In this document: positions 1 to 11,239 of the stretch, one piece after another
How the letters are laid out: each line of letters begins with the position of its first letter
Numbering within the stretch: the stretch's first letter is position 1
Translations under genes and position numbers: made by a program
From: Prunus persica
Taxonomy: Eukaryota > Streptophyta > Magnoliopsida > Rosales > Rosaceae
Assembly (NCBI RefSeq): GCF_000346465.2
Contig: NC_034010.1
Coordinates: forward strand, 13,887,142-13,951,141
Direction: 5' to 3'
DNA: 64,000 nt
The notes under the pieces: model-generated
Database searches by the model: none
What the model saw: the letters and a program-made list of their open reading frames with translations, nothing else
Told to the model about the DNA's origin: nothing

Positions 1-150
1 ACCGTTGTGGCACATATCCTTTTTGCGCGACGAAACGCTTCGTCGCGCAAGAATAAATTATATGTATTTTTAAAAAATGTATCATTTTTATTTTGTAATG
101 TGTGAATTTGCGCGACGAGAAAGGTTCGTCGTGCAAAATTAATATGTATA
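1..150. repeat. CACTA subterminal repeats, left cluster
   Basis: Inverted pairs of GCGCGACGAA and TTCGTCGCGCAA occur around 26-51 and 111-139. Such subterminal repeats are the usual binding sites of the element-encoded DNA-binding protein in CACTA families. From 151 to 311 the sequence is AT-rich and I see nothing else. Confidence 0.75.
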
Positions 151-311
151 AATATTATTTAATTTTAATATTACGTTTGTTTTTTTTATTTTATTAAAAA
201 ATAAATTTGGTTTTTTTTTGGTAATAAAATGAAATTCCAATAAAAAAAATGAATTGTAAAGAACACATTTATTATATAAAATAAAATAAATGTATGCTGC
301 AAGAGAAATAT

Positions 312-2339
312 TTAAAAAATAATTATGAAAATAAAAAAATAATCAAATAATGTTCCAAAATCTACATTGTCGTCTAGCACATGCGGTTCAGAGGTCTGGG
401 GGTCTACATGGGCCGTCGTCTGGTGGGGATGCTCGGGATGGACGGGCTCGGAGGTCGGCGCATCAAAATGCGGGACTAGAATGCCGGACTGTGCGAGGGA
501 CTGCAGAATGACCGACATTTGACTCTGAAGAGTGGCCACCTGTGATGTCAAAGTAGTGACCTGACTGTTTGACTGCGCTGATGAACGGGGTTTGGGTTCC
601 CTCCGCCTGGCATTCCCCATCCCTCGACAATATGTCCCCGGTCTCCTCCCTAGAGTCTGATCCAATGTCTCCGTCAACATCTAAAACCCAGCACCCTGTG
701 GAGGATCCACAGACTCGATCGGAGTATCAGGAGGAAGTTGGGAGGCGGACTCCTGAAGAACCAACTGGCTCTTCTCCACCATCGTCGTCTGTTTAGCATA
801 ACATAAAATATAAATTAAAACATTCATATAATAAACTTTAAACTTGAATGTGTAACATAATAATTAAAATTAAATAATACTTACATGAAGGGACTCGGCC
901 AACTCATTCCCAGGTCGAACATAAACGTCGCCAAAGACGTCAATCTCTGGGAATTTGGACCCCCCCTAAATTGAACAAGAGAAGAAAAATATTAGTACGA
1001 AAAAATAAATTAAGAATAATGAAATATTAAAAATAAAATAAAAATTATTTTATTATTACCTGCCGTCGTGCATCCATCCTATAGGAGAAGGGCCTGGAAC
1101 CTGAATGATGGAGAAGAGTCTTCTTCTTCCTATTGCCCTTATTGACTTTGGCTTTATTCTGTTATACAAAAAATAAAACGTATTAGTTGAAATTGAAATT
1201 AAATATAAAAAATTAAAAAAACATTAGTAAGAAAAATATAAATTTGAAATTCATATTACAAATTACCACAAAAGCGGGCGCCTGAAAATGAGCTTAGAGC
1301 CACGCACAACTATCCTCCCGCCCCTCAAGCTCCTTCGGGCAACCCTCCTGTAGAGCGACTTGCGGATCATCAAACGCCTCAAAATAGTGGTGCAAGTCGC
1401 TCTTCCACTGTTTGTACCTCTCAGAGAAGAGTCTGTTAACGTACGCCAACGACTCGTTGTCGAGGTCCTCCAAGTTGTAGTTCGTCTGCAATAAATTAAT
1501 TACATACATTTAAATAATAGAAATATAAAGTTTGAAAGAAAAAGAATTAAAAGGCCTACATACCGACAACTGGCCGCGAACCTCCGTCTTGATCTCATCA
1601 GGCATGACCTTCCAAGACTTCCTCCAAGTTGTAGTTCGTCTGCAATAAATTAATTACATACATTTAAATAATAGAAATATAAAGTTTGAAAGAAAAAGAA
1701 TTAAAAGGCTTACATACCGACAACTGGCCGCGAACCTCCATCTTGATCTCGTCAGGCATGACTTTCCAAGACTTCCATTTCATCGGGCAATGGCTCCGAA
1801 CCACATGACCAATGTCGTGGGCCAAGGAGCTATGCAACTCCGCCATCGGTGCAGCCCGATGTCGCTCGTCATATCCGATGTTGATACGACTGTTGGTCAC
1901 CCGGGTGACCTTCGCCGTCTTCAACTGCCAACACGGCCCTCTGGTGTTCTTCTTGGCTGCAAAGAAAGATGACATTAATGTTAAATAAATAACAAATTTA
2001 ACTATAAAATACACACAAAAACAAAAACAAAAACAAAAATCAAAACAAAAATCAAAACAAAAATAAAAAGAACTAGAGTTTAAGGAAATCTATACCTGGC
2101 TGTGACCCCGATGCATCAGTCGATGTGGTGTCGGTGGTGCTGGCTGGCCGATGACGCCGCCTGGCGCTAACAGGCTGCGCCACTGATGAAGCCGATGAAA
2201 CAGGTGCCTGGGACCCCGCGGGACCAACTGCCAAGTGGTCCATCAGTGTTGGCGCAGTGGCAGCAGATGTCGGCTGAGCCGGATGCTCCGAACTCTGTGT
2301 AGTCGTCACCGCCCTACGACGTCTAATCAGGTCTGACAT
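312..2339 (-). pseudogene. CACTA second gene, Transposase_24-like (PF03004 type), decayed
   Basis: This is the companion gene of plant CACTA transposons, presumed to bind element DNA. The start ATG (2339) follows directly on a splice acceptor (gtgcag). Exon a (2339-2096) encodes a Ser/Thr/Pro-rich basic N-terminus (MSDLIRRRR). Exon b (1956-1718) encodes the conserved region with TRGPCWQLKTAK, IVREHCP-like VVRSHCPMKWKSWK and DEIKMEVRGQLS. A later exon (about 1482-1270) contains the NRLFSERYKQWKSDLHHYF region. Further exons are near 1159-1063 and 967-885, and the C-terminal part (about 795-312) includes MLTETLDQTLG and a Ser/Gln-rich heptad-like tail. In-frame stops follow CAWL (about 1300) and precede MLTETL (about 674), so this copy is broken. 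A 154-bp tandem duplication (1467-1774) doubles an intron/exon boundary. Exon borders are my reading; the family call is solid. Confidence 0.75.
1467..1774. repeat. 154-bp tandem duplication across an intron/exon border
   Basis: The segment starting cctccaagttgtagttcgtc at 1467 is repeated from 1621 with few differences. Each copy carries an exon start, the intron and the end of the preceding exon of the minus-strand Transposase_24 gene, so it provides alternative splice sites or disrupts the transcript. Confidence 0.85.
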
Positions 2340-2424
2340 CTGCACAATTTCATTAATACACATACAAATTAATAAAATATATGAATATTTGAAAGCACAT
2401 ACAATTTTATTAAGATTCTTGACC

Positions 2425-3185
2425 TAGGGTTTGCGAGTTTGGAGTATCCGGGACTCCGATCCACGATCCGTCGAATCCTAGATGATCCTAGAAATACAAG
2501 GTACACTATACGTGAGTTTGAGTTCGATCCAACGGTCTGAACATAACAAACCCGGAAATCTCACAATAGGCAAAATCCATTCGAGACTCCAACAGCAACC
2601 AAATTCCAATCCGAAAAGACCTACGCGCTCGTGACAACTAAGGGATTGCACTGGGACCCAATGCATGACTGCTATAGTATCCCACGCGCCACCACACGCG
2701 CCGGCAGCGCGTGGGTGTCCAAAGAGATACCAATCGCCGGAAAATTCTAAAAGCTAAGGGCCAGGGTTCCTACCTTAGGTTGAAAACATCAATTGGAGCC
2801 ATTATTGTTCTCGAACCTACCCCGAAAAATGGCAAGAAGCGGTCGGAATTGAAATTCAAAAACCGACCGAAACTTAGGGTTTAAAATCGATTGTCGTATT
2901 GCTACAATTACTGAAATCCTACCCAACCATCAGCTAAAGCATCAAAAATAGTCCAGAAACCATACCTCAGGTGTCGGATTTGGTCGCCGGAGGAGAGAGA
3001 ATGAGGGCAGCGAAGATTCGGTGAAAACTGAGCAAATTCTAGCGGCTGGCTCGACGGTGACGGCGGGGAAGCTCCGGGGTACCAGGGTTGTGGCGGCGCG
3101 GTCCAAATTCCACTGGGGTAGGGGGCTGAGCTGACAGCGGAGAGAGAGAGAGAGAGTTAGGGCAAAAATCAGAATCTGGGGAAGA
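2425..3185 (-). repeat. Gypsy-type LTR fragment inside the CACTA element
   Basis: Read on the minus strand, this segment matches the interior of the two solo LTRs in this window (18053-20825 and 57747-60100). It has the CT-rich tract, the GGCGACCAAATCCGAC block followed by GGTATGGTTTCT, the GGGGTAGGTTCGAGAACAA block, the CCCACGCGCTGCCGGCGCGT block and the CGGAGTCCCGGATACTCC block, in the same order. It lies directly upstream of the Transposase_24-like gene on the same strand. No LTR ends are present, so it is an internal fragment. Confidence 0.8.
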
Positions 3186-3219
3186 AGGAGGTCATCACGT
3201 TGTTTCTGAAATTTTATTC

Positions 3220-4209
3220 AATTTTGCGCAACGAATAAATAAAAGCGTCGCGCAAAATATTTTAAATGACTCTTGCGCGACGACATAAGTATAACTTCCG
3301 TCGCGTAATATTGTGAGTCCGGCAAAATTTGGTATTAGGGTAGGGTTGAGCGGTTTTGCGCGACACATAGACATGTGTTTCGTCGCGCAAGGTTGTCATT
3401 CTGCCAAAATTTTGGGACTTAGGGTTTAGCAGGAGAGAGAAAAGTGAAAACTTTGCGCGACGCTGTCCGTATTCGTTGCGCAATGTTGTAATTCTGCCAA
3501 AATTTGGGGTTTAGGGTTTATTGGGGCAGAGAGATTGCGTGACGAATATGGACAGCGTCGCGCAAGTCTGCTTTCTGTACACTCGAAAAAAATTTGGACC
3601 AAGTGTTCAAGGGGGAAGAGGGTGAAAGGGCTGACTGAGATTGCGCGACGACGAAATAAAAAGTTCGTCGCGCAAGATTGTTTTCTGCACACTTTGTGCG
3701 ACAAATCAACGTTATTCGTCGCGCAATGTTGTAATTCGCCAAAATTTGGGGTTTAGGGTTTCTTGGGCAGAGAGATTGCGCGACGAATATGGACAGCGTC
3801 GCCCAAGTCTACTTTCTGTACACTCGAAAAAAATTTGGACCAAGTGTTCAAGGGGGAAGAGGGTGAAAGGGCTGACTAAGATTGCGCGACGACGAAGTAT
3901 TAAGTTCGTCGTGCAAGACTGTTTTCTGCAGGCTTTGTGCGACAAATCAACGTCATTCGTCCCGCAATGTTGTAATCCGGCCAAAATTTGGGGTTTAGGG
4001 TTTATTGGGGCAGAGAGATTGCGCGACGAATATGGGACAGCGTCGCGCAAGTCTGCTTTCTGTACACGCGAAAAAAATTTGGACCAAGTGTTCAAGGGGG
4101 AAGAGGGTGAAAGGGCTGACTGAGATTGCGCAACGACGAAGTAATAGGTTCGTCGTGCAAGACTGTTTTCAGCACACTTTGTGCGACCAATCAACGTTAT
4201 TCGTCGCGC
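3220..4209. repeat. Internal CACTA repeat array: three ~242-bp tandem units plus flanking motif copies
   Basis: Units begin at 3484, 3727 and 3968 (periods 243 and 241). Each holds a TTTAGGGTTTA stretch, two inverted pairs of the GCGCGACG subterminal motif and a GGGGGAAGAGGGTGAAAGGG segment. Additional motif pairs precede the array from 3220. The long open frames here on both strands are by-products of the repeat; no protein is supported. Confidence 0.85.
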
Positions 4210-4235
4210 AAACCCTAAACCCTAAACCCTAAACC
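4208..4235 (+). repeat. Short interstitial telomere-type repeat (CCCTAAA)n
   Basis: Just over three units of the plant telomeric heptamer CCCTAAA occur directly after the subterminal repeat array. The three preceding units each carry the complementary TTTAGGG once or twice. Confidence 0.85.
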
Positions 4236-4253
4236 GCGGAAAGCCTAAACCCG

Positions 4254-4850
4254 AAACTAGTTTCAATGATCCAACCGGCAAACTTGTTTTTTTATACTTC
4301 GAGATCGTATACGCCGAAAATCGGAAAAAACAAACATTAAGAGATCAATTAACGGGACAAAACTTTTCGACGGTTCTAAATGAAAAGTCATGATTTAACG
4401 GTTATTTTAACTCCGATTTTTATGGTTTTTTACAGCTACATTTCTTGAGCCTATATGAATACAATTACTGAATTTGATCTTCAATTTAAAATGTTTACAC
4501 TAGGGGGATACCACATAATCTTATGTTATATTTAATGAAAGTATAAATAAACTCTTCCTTGTTGGTGAATATATGGTTTTGATGGCATACGCATTCTACC
4601 AAACTAGTTTCAGTAATCCAGCCGTCAAACTTGTTTGTTTATACTTCGAGATCTTAGACCCTAAAAATTAAAAAAAAAAACATTCAGAGATCAAGTAACG
4701 GGATAAAACTTTTCAACGGTTATAAATGAAAAGTCATGATTTAACGGTTATTTTAACTCCGATTTTGATGATTTTTTACAGCTACACTCCTTGAACCTAT
4801 ATGAATACAATGAACTAACTCGATCGTCAATTTCAAATATACATGTGTAT
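4254..4850. repeat. Two diverged direct repeats, offset 347 bp
   Basis: The sequence starting aaactagtttca at 4254 recurs at 4601, with shared blocks ATACTTCGAGATC, AAAAGTCATGATTTAACGG and CCTATATGAATACAAT. No coding potential was seen. It lies within the CACTA interior. Confidence 0.8.
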
Positions 4851-4869
4851 ATATATTATATTATAAAAT

Positions 4870-5020
4870 AATATATATTTGCGCGACGAGAGGTACCTTG
4901 TCGTCGCGCAAAATTTCATCGCGTGACGGATGTTAGGTTGTCGGGTAATGTTTTAACTTTACGCGACGAGTGTATTGTGGGTCGCGCAAACTATGCGCCT
5001 CATCGCGCAAGGATTTCGCG
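4870..5020. repeat. CACTA subterminal-type motif cluster
   Basis: Four to five further copies of GCGCGACGAG/CGTCGCGCAA lie here. From 5021 to 5532 the sequence is AT-rich with no recognisable gene. Confidence 0.75.
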
Positions 5021-5532
5021 CCATTTACTTATTTAGGTCAAATTGTGTATCATTTTCATTTTTTAAAAATGTTTGGTGTCAATAAATTTCAAACTTTGTA
5101 TGAAAAGGGTTTAGATATATTTATTTATCAATGTTTTATAACAATTTTTTTTTTCATTTTTCATTTTTTTGTGTATGTCAATTTTTTTAATAATGTCTCA
5201 CGCTTTTGTTGTTGCATTGACCTAACTCGATTGTTCTTTTTCTTTTATAAAGTGAAGTGATAAACTTTCATAAACTCATGAAAAGTCGATCAAAGTTAGA
5301 ATTGGATTGTTTATCATTTTCATTTTGTAAAAGTGTTTTGTCAAAATAAATTTAAAAATTATTGTTAAAAGGGTTTGGATATATTGATTTACCATGTTTT
5401 ATAACTAAATTTATTTTAATAATGTTTCATTTCTCCACATATATAAGGTTTGGATATAACAACTACATATATTCAAACATTTGTATTACACAAAATCTGT
5501 ACACTAGCATAATAAAATTACAAAAAAATTCA

Positions 5533-8500
5533 TTATTCATCATCTGAACTATAATAACTTTCGTTATCGTCGCTATCATCACTTTCGGTCTCCCAATCCT
5601 CCTCCTCCTCCTCTATAGCTACATCATCATTGTTGCTTGGGCCCACTGCAACATCGAATCTCAGAAGATCACTGAGGTCAATTGTAATTGACTGAATCGG
5701 TATTTCTATTGAAGACACTCCTTGTATTTGAAATGGTTCTTGTATAACATGTGTATTTCGAAGTGTTTCCGCATCATTTTTCATTGAAGATTCTAAATGT
5801 TGGTCAGCCACATTGTCGACGTCGTTGTCAGTTGGGTCTAGTTCTGGTATAGCATACACATTCCTATGATCCATCTTCTGAACAACTTTCCAACTGCACC
5901 CGGCTTTAGGGTCATCTAGATACACAATTTGTGTTGCCATGTTTGCTAAAATGTAAGGGTCGTCATCATACCAAGTTCTGTTAATGTTCACAGATAGTAA
6001 GCCATGGTCGATTTTAACACTTCCCGGCCTATTTGGGTTGCTATCAAACCATCGACACTTAAACATGATCACTTGGTATGGATCTTTGTAAAGCAATTGA
6101 ACGACAGTTGTGAGTTTGTCATAGAAATCAATGTTCGTACTTTCGCCTCCACCTGGGACATGGACACCGCTGTTTTGCGTACACAACTTGTCATCTCGTG
6201 CAGCCCCCAAAAATTTGACGCCATTAATACAACAACCCGAAAACAATTCAGCGCGAATCGGGCCGAACGCCAAGTTATATAACTCATCACTGTAAGTGGG
6301 GGAATTCGATGATTTCAACTTATTCACTAATATAATACAAAACCATTCACAGGTTAGTTTGACAAAATTAAATACTACAATTTATATGTGTCAAATACAA
6401 AACACTTATAACTTACAGAATCCAAAAACCATTGTGGAAACAATTCACGGTGTTTTTGGGCATCTCTTCATGCTCATCTAAGTATGTCATTATCTCATCA
6501 CAATTGTTCAGTACGAACCAATGCGCTACCTCCATGTCATTTCTAGAAAACGACTCTCCTCGTCCAGGATCTCCAAAGGGTCGTGCGCTTTGGGCAAAAC
6601 AGAAGGTTTTTCCTTTCTCATACCTCCGTCATTATTGCGCTGAGGACGATTGAAAGCCGTCTCCACATCTTTTAAATACATTCCACAGAAAGTAAACGAC
6701 TCATATTGAACCCAAGCCTCTATAATTGATCCTTCGGGCTTCGCCCTATTGCGTACACTTTTTTTCAGCTCTCCAAGAAGCCTGTCAAAATAAAACGATA
6801 TGATACAAATTAGCAAGCCTGTGATAATGATGCATACATAAACGATAAGGATTATATACCTTTCTATTAGATACATCCAGCGATAGTTGATAGGACCAGC
6901 AAGCAATGCCTCTTCTGGCAAGTGAACCATCACGTGCATCATACTTTTAAAGAATGCTGGAGGAAATATCATCTCAAACTTGCATAGGACTTGGATAATT
7001 TCATGGCGCAACTGAAACATGTCTGTCTTTCGCAATGTTTTTGCCGTCAGTTGGGAAAAAAATCTGGACAATAACATGATTGGCTTCACAACATCTTCCG
7101 GCAATAGATGTCGAATACCCACAGGAAGTAGGCATTGCATAAACACATGGCAGTCATGGCTCTTCAGTCCAGTAAATTTACCCCCGTCAACATTCACGCA
7201 ACGTGCGATATTAGAAGCATACCCATCAGGAAACTTTACAGACGATACAAACTTTAGAAACTCTTTTTTGTCATTCGGTTTCATAGCAAAGAATGCCAGA
7301 TCCCTTCTAGCTTTATCACTGTCCCTGTTATCCATAAACCCCTTCGTATGCCCATTCTTTCTAAATCAAGACGGGCTTTGATTGTGTCCTTTGTCTTGCC
7401 CTCGATATCTAGAATCGTGCCCACCAATGTGTCAAATACATTTTTCTCAACATGCATCACATCTAGATTGTGCCTCAATTTGAGTTTCGACCAATATGGG
7501 AGCTCAAAAAACATAGGCTTGTGAGTCCAGTTCATATGTGTAGAAGGTCTGGTCCGACTAACTGTTTTTCCGAACGGAGTAAAATCCAAACGGTTAAGCT
7601 GTTCCAAGATCTCATCACTGGACCATTCTCTAGGTCTGAGGTGACGCTCTGTGTTCCTGTCGAACTCTTTATCTTTTTCCCGCCACTCGTGTTCCCATGG
7701 CAAACATCTCCGATGACCAAGGTAACAAACTTTTCCCGCGTGCCAACCAGAAGTTACATCTTCCTTGCATACAGAACATGCCATATAACCCTTTGTGCTC
7801 CACCCAGAAACCATTGCATATGCTGGAAAATCATTCACAGTCCACATAACTGCTGCCCGCAAAGTGAACATCTTACCAGTTGATTTATCGTACGTGCGAA
7901 CACCGTTTGTCCATAAATCCTTCAGCTCATCAACCAGCGGCCTTAAGTAAACATCGATTGACCTCCCAGGATCCTTAGTTATCAAAACAGTCATCATCAT
8001 GTATTCTTTTTTCATGCATTTCCAAGGCGGCAAATTATATGGGAACACGAAAATCGACCAAGTGCTGTGATGTTGGTTTAGAACCCCATACGGATTGAAT
8101 CCGTCAGTGGCAAGTCCCAATCTCACATTTCGGGGATCAGCAGCAAACTCGGGGAAAGTTCGATCTAACTCTTTCCATGCCTTCCCATCTGCAAGATGCC
8201 GCATCACATCATCATCTACCCGTTTTTCCTTGTGCCATCTCAGGTCTGTGGCAGTATGCGTCGACATATACAATCGCTGCAACCTAGGTTTCAGGGGCAG
8301 ATAACGCATGACTTTTAATGGGATCTTAGTCGTTCTATTCTGAGATGTCATTTTGAACCTCGACTCATTGCATATAGGGCATGTATCCAACATTTCATGC
8401 TCCTTGTAGAATAACATGCAATTATTTTTGCAAACATGGATTTTTTCATAACCCAATCCAAGACCATTCAACACCTTCTGCGCATGTTTATGGTCTTTCG

Positions 8501-9086
8501 GCAAATAATTGTCCATCATAAGCATTCTCTTGAAAACCCCCAAAAAGTAATCGAAACACAGGTTCGACATACGATACTTTATTTTTCCGTGCATTAGCTC
8601 TACAATGGCCTTGAGAACGGAAAAGCTCTCGCACCCCGGGTATAACTCTTGGTTGGCATTTTTTAACAGTTTTTCATAATGTTCAAACTCCGCATTGTCT
8701 ATTGGTGTAGGCACGTCATCTTCCCTTTCGTGATTGATGTTGGTCGATTCAAATGGAAAAGCATCCTGTATAATATCCATGACTTGATCATTAGGATCCA
8801 CAATAGGTTCAACACTGTCCATTCTTGTGGCATTTGAAGACGAAGCATGGTCTAATTGTTCCCCATGAATGTTCCAAATGCTATATGTCTCAATCATTCT
8901 ATTCCTTACCAAATGAAATCCAACATTTTCAATTGTCTCCCACAACGTGTTATTACACCTCCTACAAGGACATCGGATTCTAGTTGCATTCGGGTTGTGT
9001 CTACGTGCAAACTCAATAAAATCCTCAATCTCATCCAAGTATTCGTCTGCACATCTATTCGGGTTCTGTATCCACCTTCTGCTCAT
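5533..9086 (-). pseudogene. CACTA transposase (Tnp2 / Transposase_21), frameshifted
   Basis: This is the catalytic transposase gene of the CACTA element. The start is at 9086 (MSRRWIQNP), where the Transpos_assoc domain with a CPCRRC cysteine cluster begins; an upstream in-frame ATG at 9107 is less family-like. Then comes the long Transposase_21 domain (LSVLKAIVEL-like segment near 8600, HSTWSIFVFPYNLPPWKC near 8060, CSVCKEDVTSGWHAGKVCYLGHRR near 7750, HNLDVMHVEKNVFDTLVGT near 7440). The frame shifts by one near 7330-7340, then continues with VKFPDGYASNIARCVN and GLKSHDCHVFMQCLLP (DUF4218 region). A clean intron spans 6784-6859 (gtatat...gacag). A second frame slip is near 6540. The last exon (about 6327-5533) carries a DUF4216-like region and an acidic Glu/Asp/Ser tail. 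It is broken by at least two frameshifts unless these are sequencing errors. Confidence 0.88.
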
Positions 9087-9198
9087 AATTCCTGAAACCA
9101 CAATCACAACTTAACAATCACAACAACTTCATACGAAGTTATAATGTCACCTTATGCCTCCGATAATGGCCCTATCCCATTCAGGAATGCATAGTCCT

Positions 9199-9379
9199 GT
9201 CACGTAACCTACGGCTACATGAGATTAGATTTCGACATGGATGAATTTCGGCAGCATCTCGATACAGTTCTTGAGGTGGGCATAGGTATAAATACCTACG
9301 TACTACCCGAAGAACGTACCGAAATGACATCGAAATCTCCACAATCGAAACCTAATCATGTAGCCGTAGATTACGTGAC
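9199..9379. repeat. 181-bp imperfect palindrome upstream of the CACTA transposase
   Basis: The left arm starts gtcacgtaacctacggctac and the right arm ends gtagccgtagattacgtgac. Pairing continues inward to a centre at TAGGTATAAATACCTA near 9290. The hairpin starts about 110 bp upstream of the transposase ATG. The region 9380-9900 is AT-rich leader with no other feature seen. Confidence 0.8.
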
Positions 9380-9904
9380 AACACTATGTATTACCAAACT
9401 ATCCAAATAGTGGGACAATTCAAGAATTAATTAGACCGCAGTCATGCTTTACGCATCCATGTACGAAATCCAACTAATCTCGAACGGGAAACTAAGTGTT
9501 ACTAAACATACAAATAAAAGTATGAAGTTAATTTCAATTAACTTCGTACATCACAACACATTGTGCTACGTCACGTACAATTTAACAACATAATATAAAT
9601 ATAACTTCACAAAAAAAATATAAACATAACAAACTAACTTTAACATTTTTAATATATAAAACGAATAAAATACCTTCTCAATCGTTCTCCACTAATCGCT
9701 AATTACAAATATCCCTAACGAGAAGAAAATTAATAGCGTTAGTACGAATTTACATTAATACTTTTAAACTAACGACAAAAAATACTTACCCAATGAACGT
9801 ACTGAATTTCCAGCAGAGGCAGCGGCAGAGAGGTTGAGAGAGAGGCAGAAACAAAATTTTTTTGCATTCTGCCTCTGCAATGGCAGAATTCTGATATGAA
9901 GAAG

Positions 9905-10555
9905 GACTTTGCGCGACGAAATGAATGGTCCGTCGCGCAAACTGCCGTTGCGAAAAACCATTTTTCCGTTGCACAAAACGATTTTTTTTGTCGCGCAAAA
10001 ACTTGTCGACAAAAAACTTTTGTGCCACGCATGATATTTTCGTCGCACAAGAATGTACCGACATCAAACTTTACGCAACGAAAACTAATTCCGTCGTGCA
10101 AAAAAAAAAAAAAATCCCCCCCTAAATTATTTTGGCGCCAAAAAAAAAATATCCCTTGTTTTCTTACGCGACGATAAACGATTTCGTCGCACTAAGCTGT
10201 CTTAACCTGTCGTCGCACAAGTTTTCGCAGCCAATTAACGGGATCCACTGTTTTGTGTTCACCTTTACAGGACGAAGTGTCCCATCGTCGAGCTAGGTTT
10301 TCTTACGCGACGATTCTTCTCGCCGCACAAGTGTTTGGCCCCAACAAAAAACCAGGGTTTTTTTTGGCTCACTTTGCTCGACGAAGTTAAATTTCTGTTG
10401 CCCTAAGAGGTTTTGCGCTTCGAAAAATTTGGTTGCGCAAGTTTTCAATTTTTTGCGCGACGAACCTTTTTTTCCGTCGATGTAGTGCATTTTGCGCAAC
10501 GAACTTGTGTTCGTCGCACAAAATCTTGTCGCGCAAATAGCAAAACGTAGTAGTG
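9905..10555 (-). repeat. CACTA 5' terminal region: subterminal repeats and TIR
   Basis: A dense set of GCGCGACGAA/CGTCGCGCAA and variant motifs in both orientations ends in the terminal inverted repeat at 10540-10555. This end is upstream of the transposase gene and so should include its promoter. Confidence 0.88.
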
Positions 10556-10558
10556 ACT
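10556..10558. other. Likely 3-bp target-site duplication ACT of the CACTA element
   Basis: The CACTA terminus is followed by ACT and then by copia LTR sequence GGAAATGCTAAC. The uninterrupted LTR copy reads TCACTATAGGAAATGC at 22051-22066, so the insertion fell at CACT. The partner copy is outside the window. Confidence 0.55.
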
Positions 10559-10803
10559 GGAAATGCTAACATTTTAACTTAAATCACAATGGCATTGAAA
10601 ATAACTTCAACTATAAATCCTATTGTGAATGCATGATTATGTCATGATTTATCTGAAGTCAAGTTTCTCATATCGGTCAAGTCATGCCTCGGAAGTATGT
10701 GATTGAATGCGTTGTGCAAAACGTCCAGTAAACAGTTCTTCACACACTAATTTCCAACTTATGCTAGAGTCTAGGAAATACTAATGCAGTTTTCGTACAA
10801 ACA
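10559..10803 (-). repeat. 3' LTR fragment of the SIRE-like copia element
   Basis: 245 bp align with 22058-22303, the outer part of the 5' LTR. On the minus strand it starts TGTTTGTACGAAAACTG. It is cut by the CACTA insertion. Confidence 0.9.
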
Positions 10804-10818
10804 ATCTCTCCCTTTGGC
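10804..10818 (-). other. Polypurine tract of the SIRE-like copia element
   Basis: On the minus strand CCAAAGGGAGAGAT directly precedes the 3' LTR start TGTTTG. This matches the purine-rich plus-strand primer context of SIRE/Maximus-type elements. Confidence 0.7.
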
Positions 10819-11239
10819 ATTTCCTAGACAAAACACTAGATTATATTAATATTTCAGACATGTTTACACGAATAACCTACACATCCTACTTTACTTTACC
10901 AAACAAATATCCAGTTCTTGTAATTTCTGCACACCAACAAATAGACTACCAGTGAAGCATAATAGATTTGAAACAATAAGAAACAGAATTTGGCACAATT
11001 AAACAACAATCCTTCATATGTAAGGAGGTTAAGAAATTTACTACAAGTTCTGATCCCATAGACAAAACAGAAAGTTATCTCCTCATAAATATCATGTTTC
11101 TACTTTTGATAGTCAAATTACTCCCCCTAAATCCCATATGTAATACAAAATATTCTCTCCTTTTTTTGTGTAGGAAATCCAAAGGGACACAGAGATAACT
11201 ACAAAAGATGAACAAATCCAAAAGCGGAACAGATGAACC

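Larger units (their letters stand above)
1..10555 (-). mobile_element. CACTA (En/Spm-type) DNA transposon, right part; left end outside window
   Basis: The right terminus reads, on the minus strand, CACTACTACGTTTTGC (10540-10555), a CACTA terminal inverted repeat. Inside it are many copies of the subterminal motif GCGCGACGAA/TTCGTCGCGC (9905-10555, 3220-5020, 1-150). Two minus-strand genes lie within: a Tnp2/Transposase_21 transposase (5533-9086) and a Transposase_24-type second gene (312-2339), the usual two-gene layout of plant CACTA elements. The element sits inside the 3' LTR of the copia element at 10559-22303, because sequence from 10559 on matches the LTR interior near 22058. The left terminus, and with it the second TSD copy, is outside the window. 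Both genes carry stops or frameshifts, so this copy is probably not autonomous. Confidence 0.9.

Noticed and set aside
3426..4232. Overlapping long open frames on both strands
   Set aside because: They arise from the 242-bp tandem units; translations are repetitive and lack any domain.
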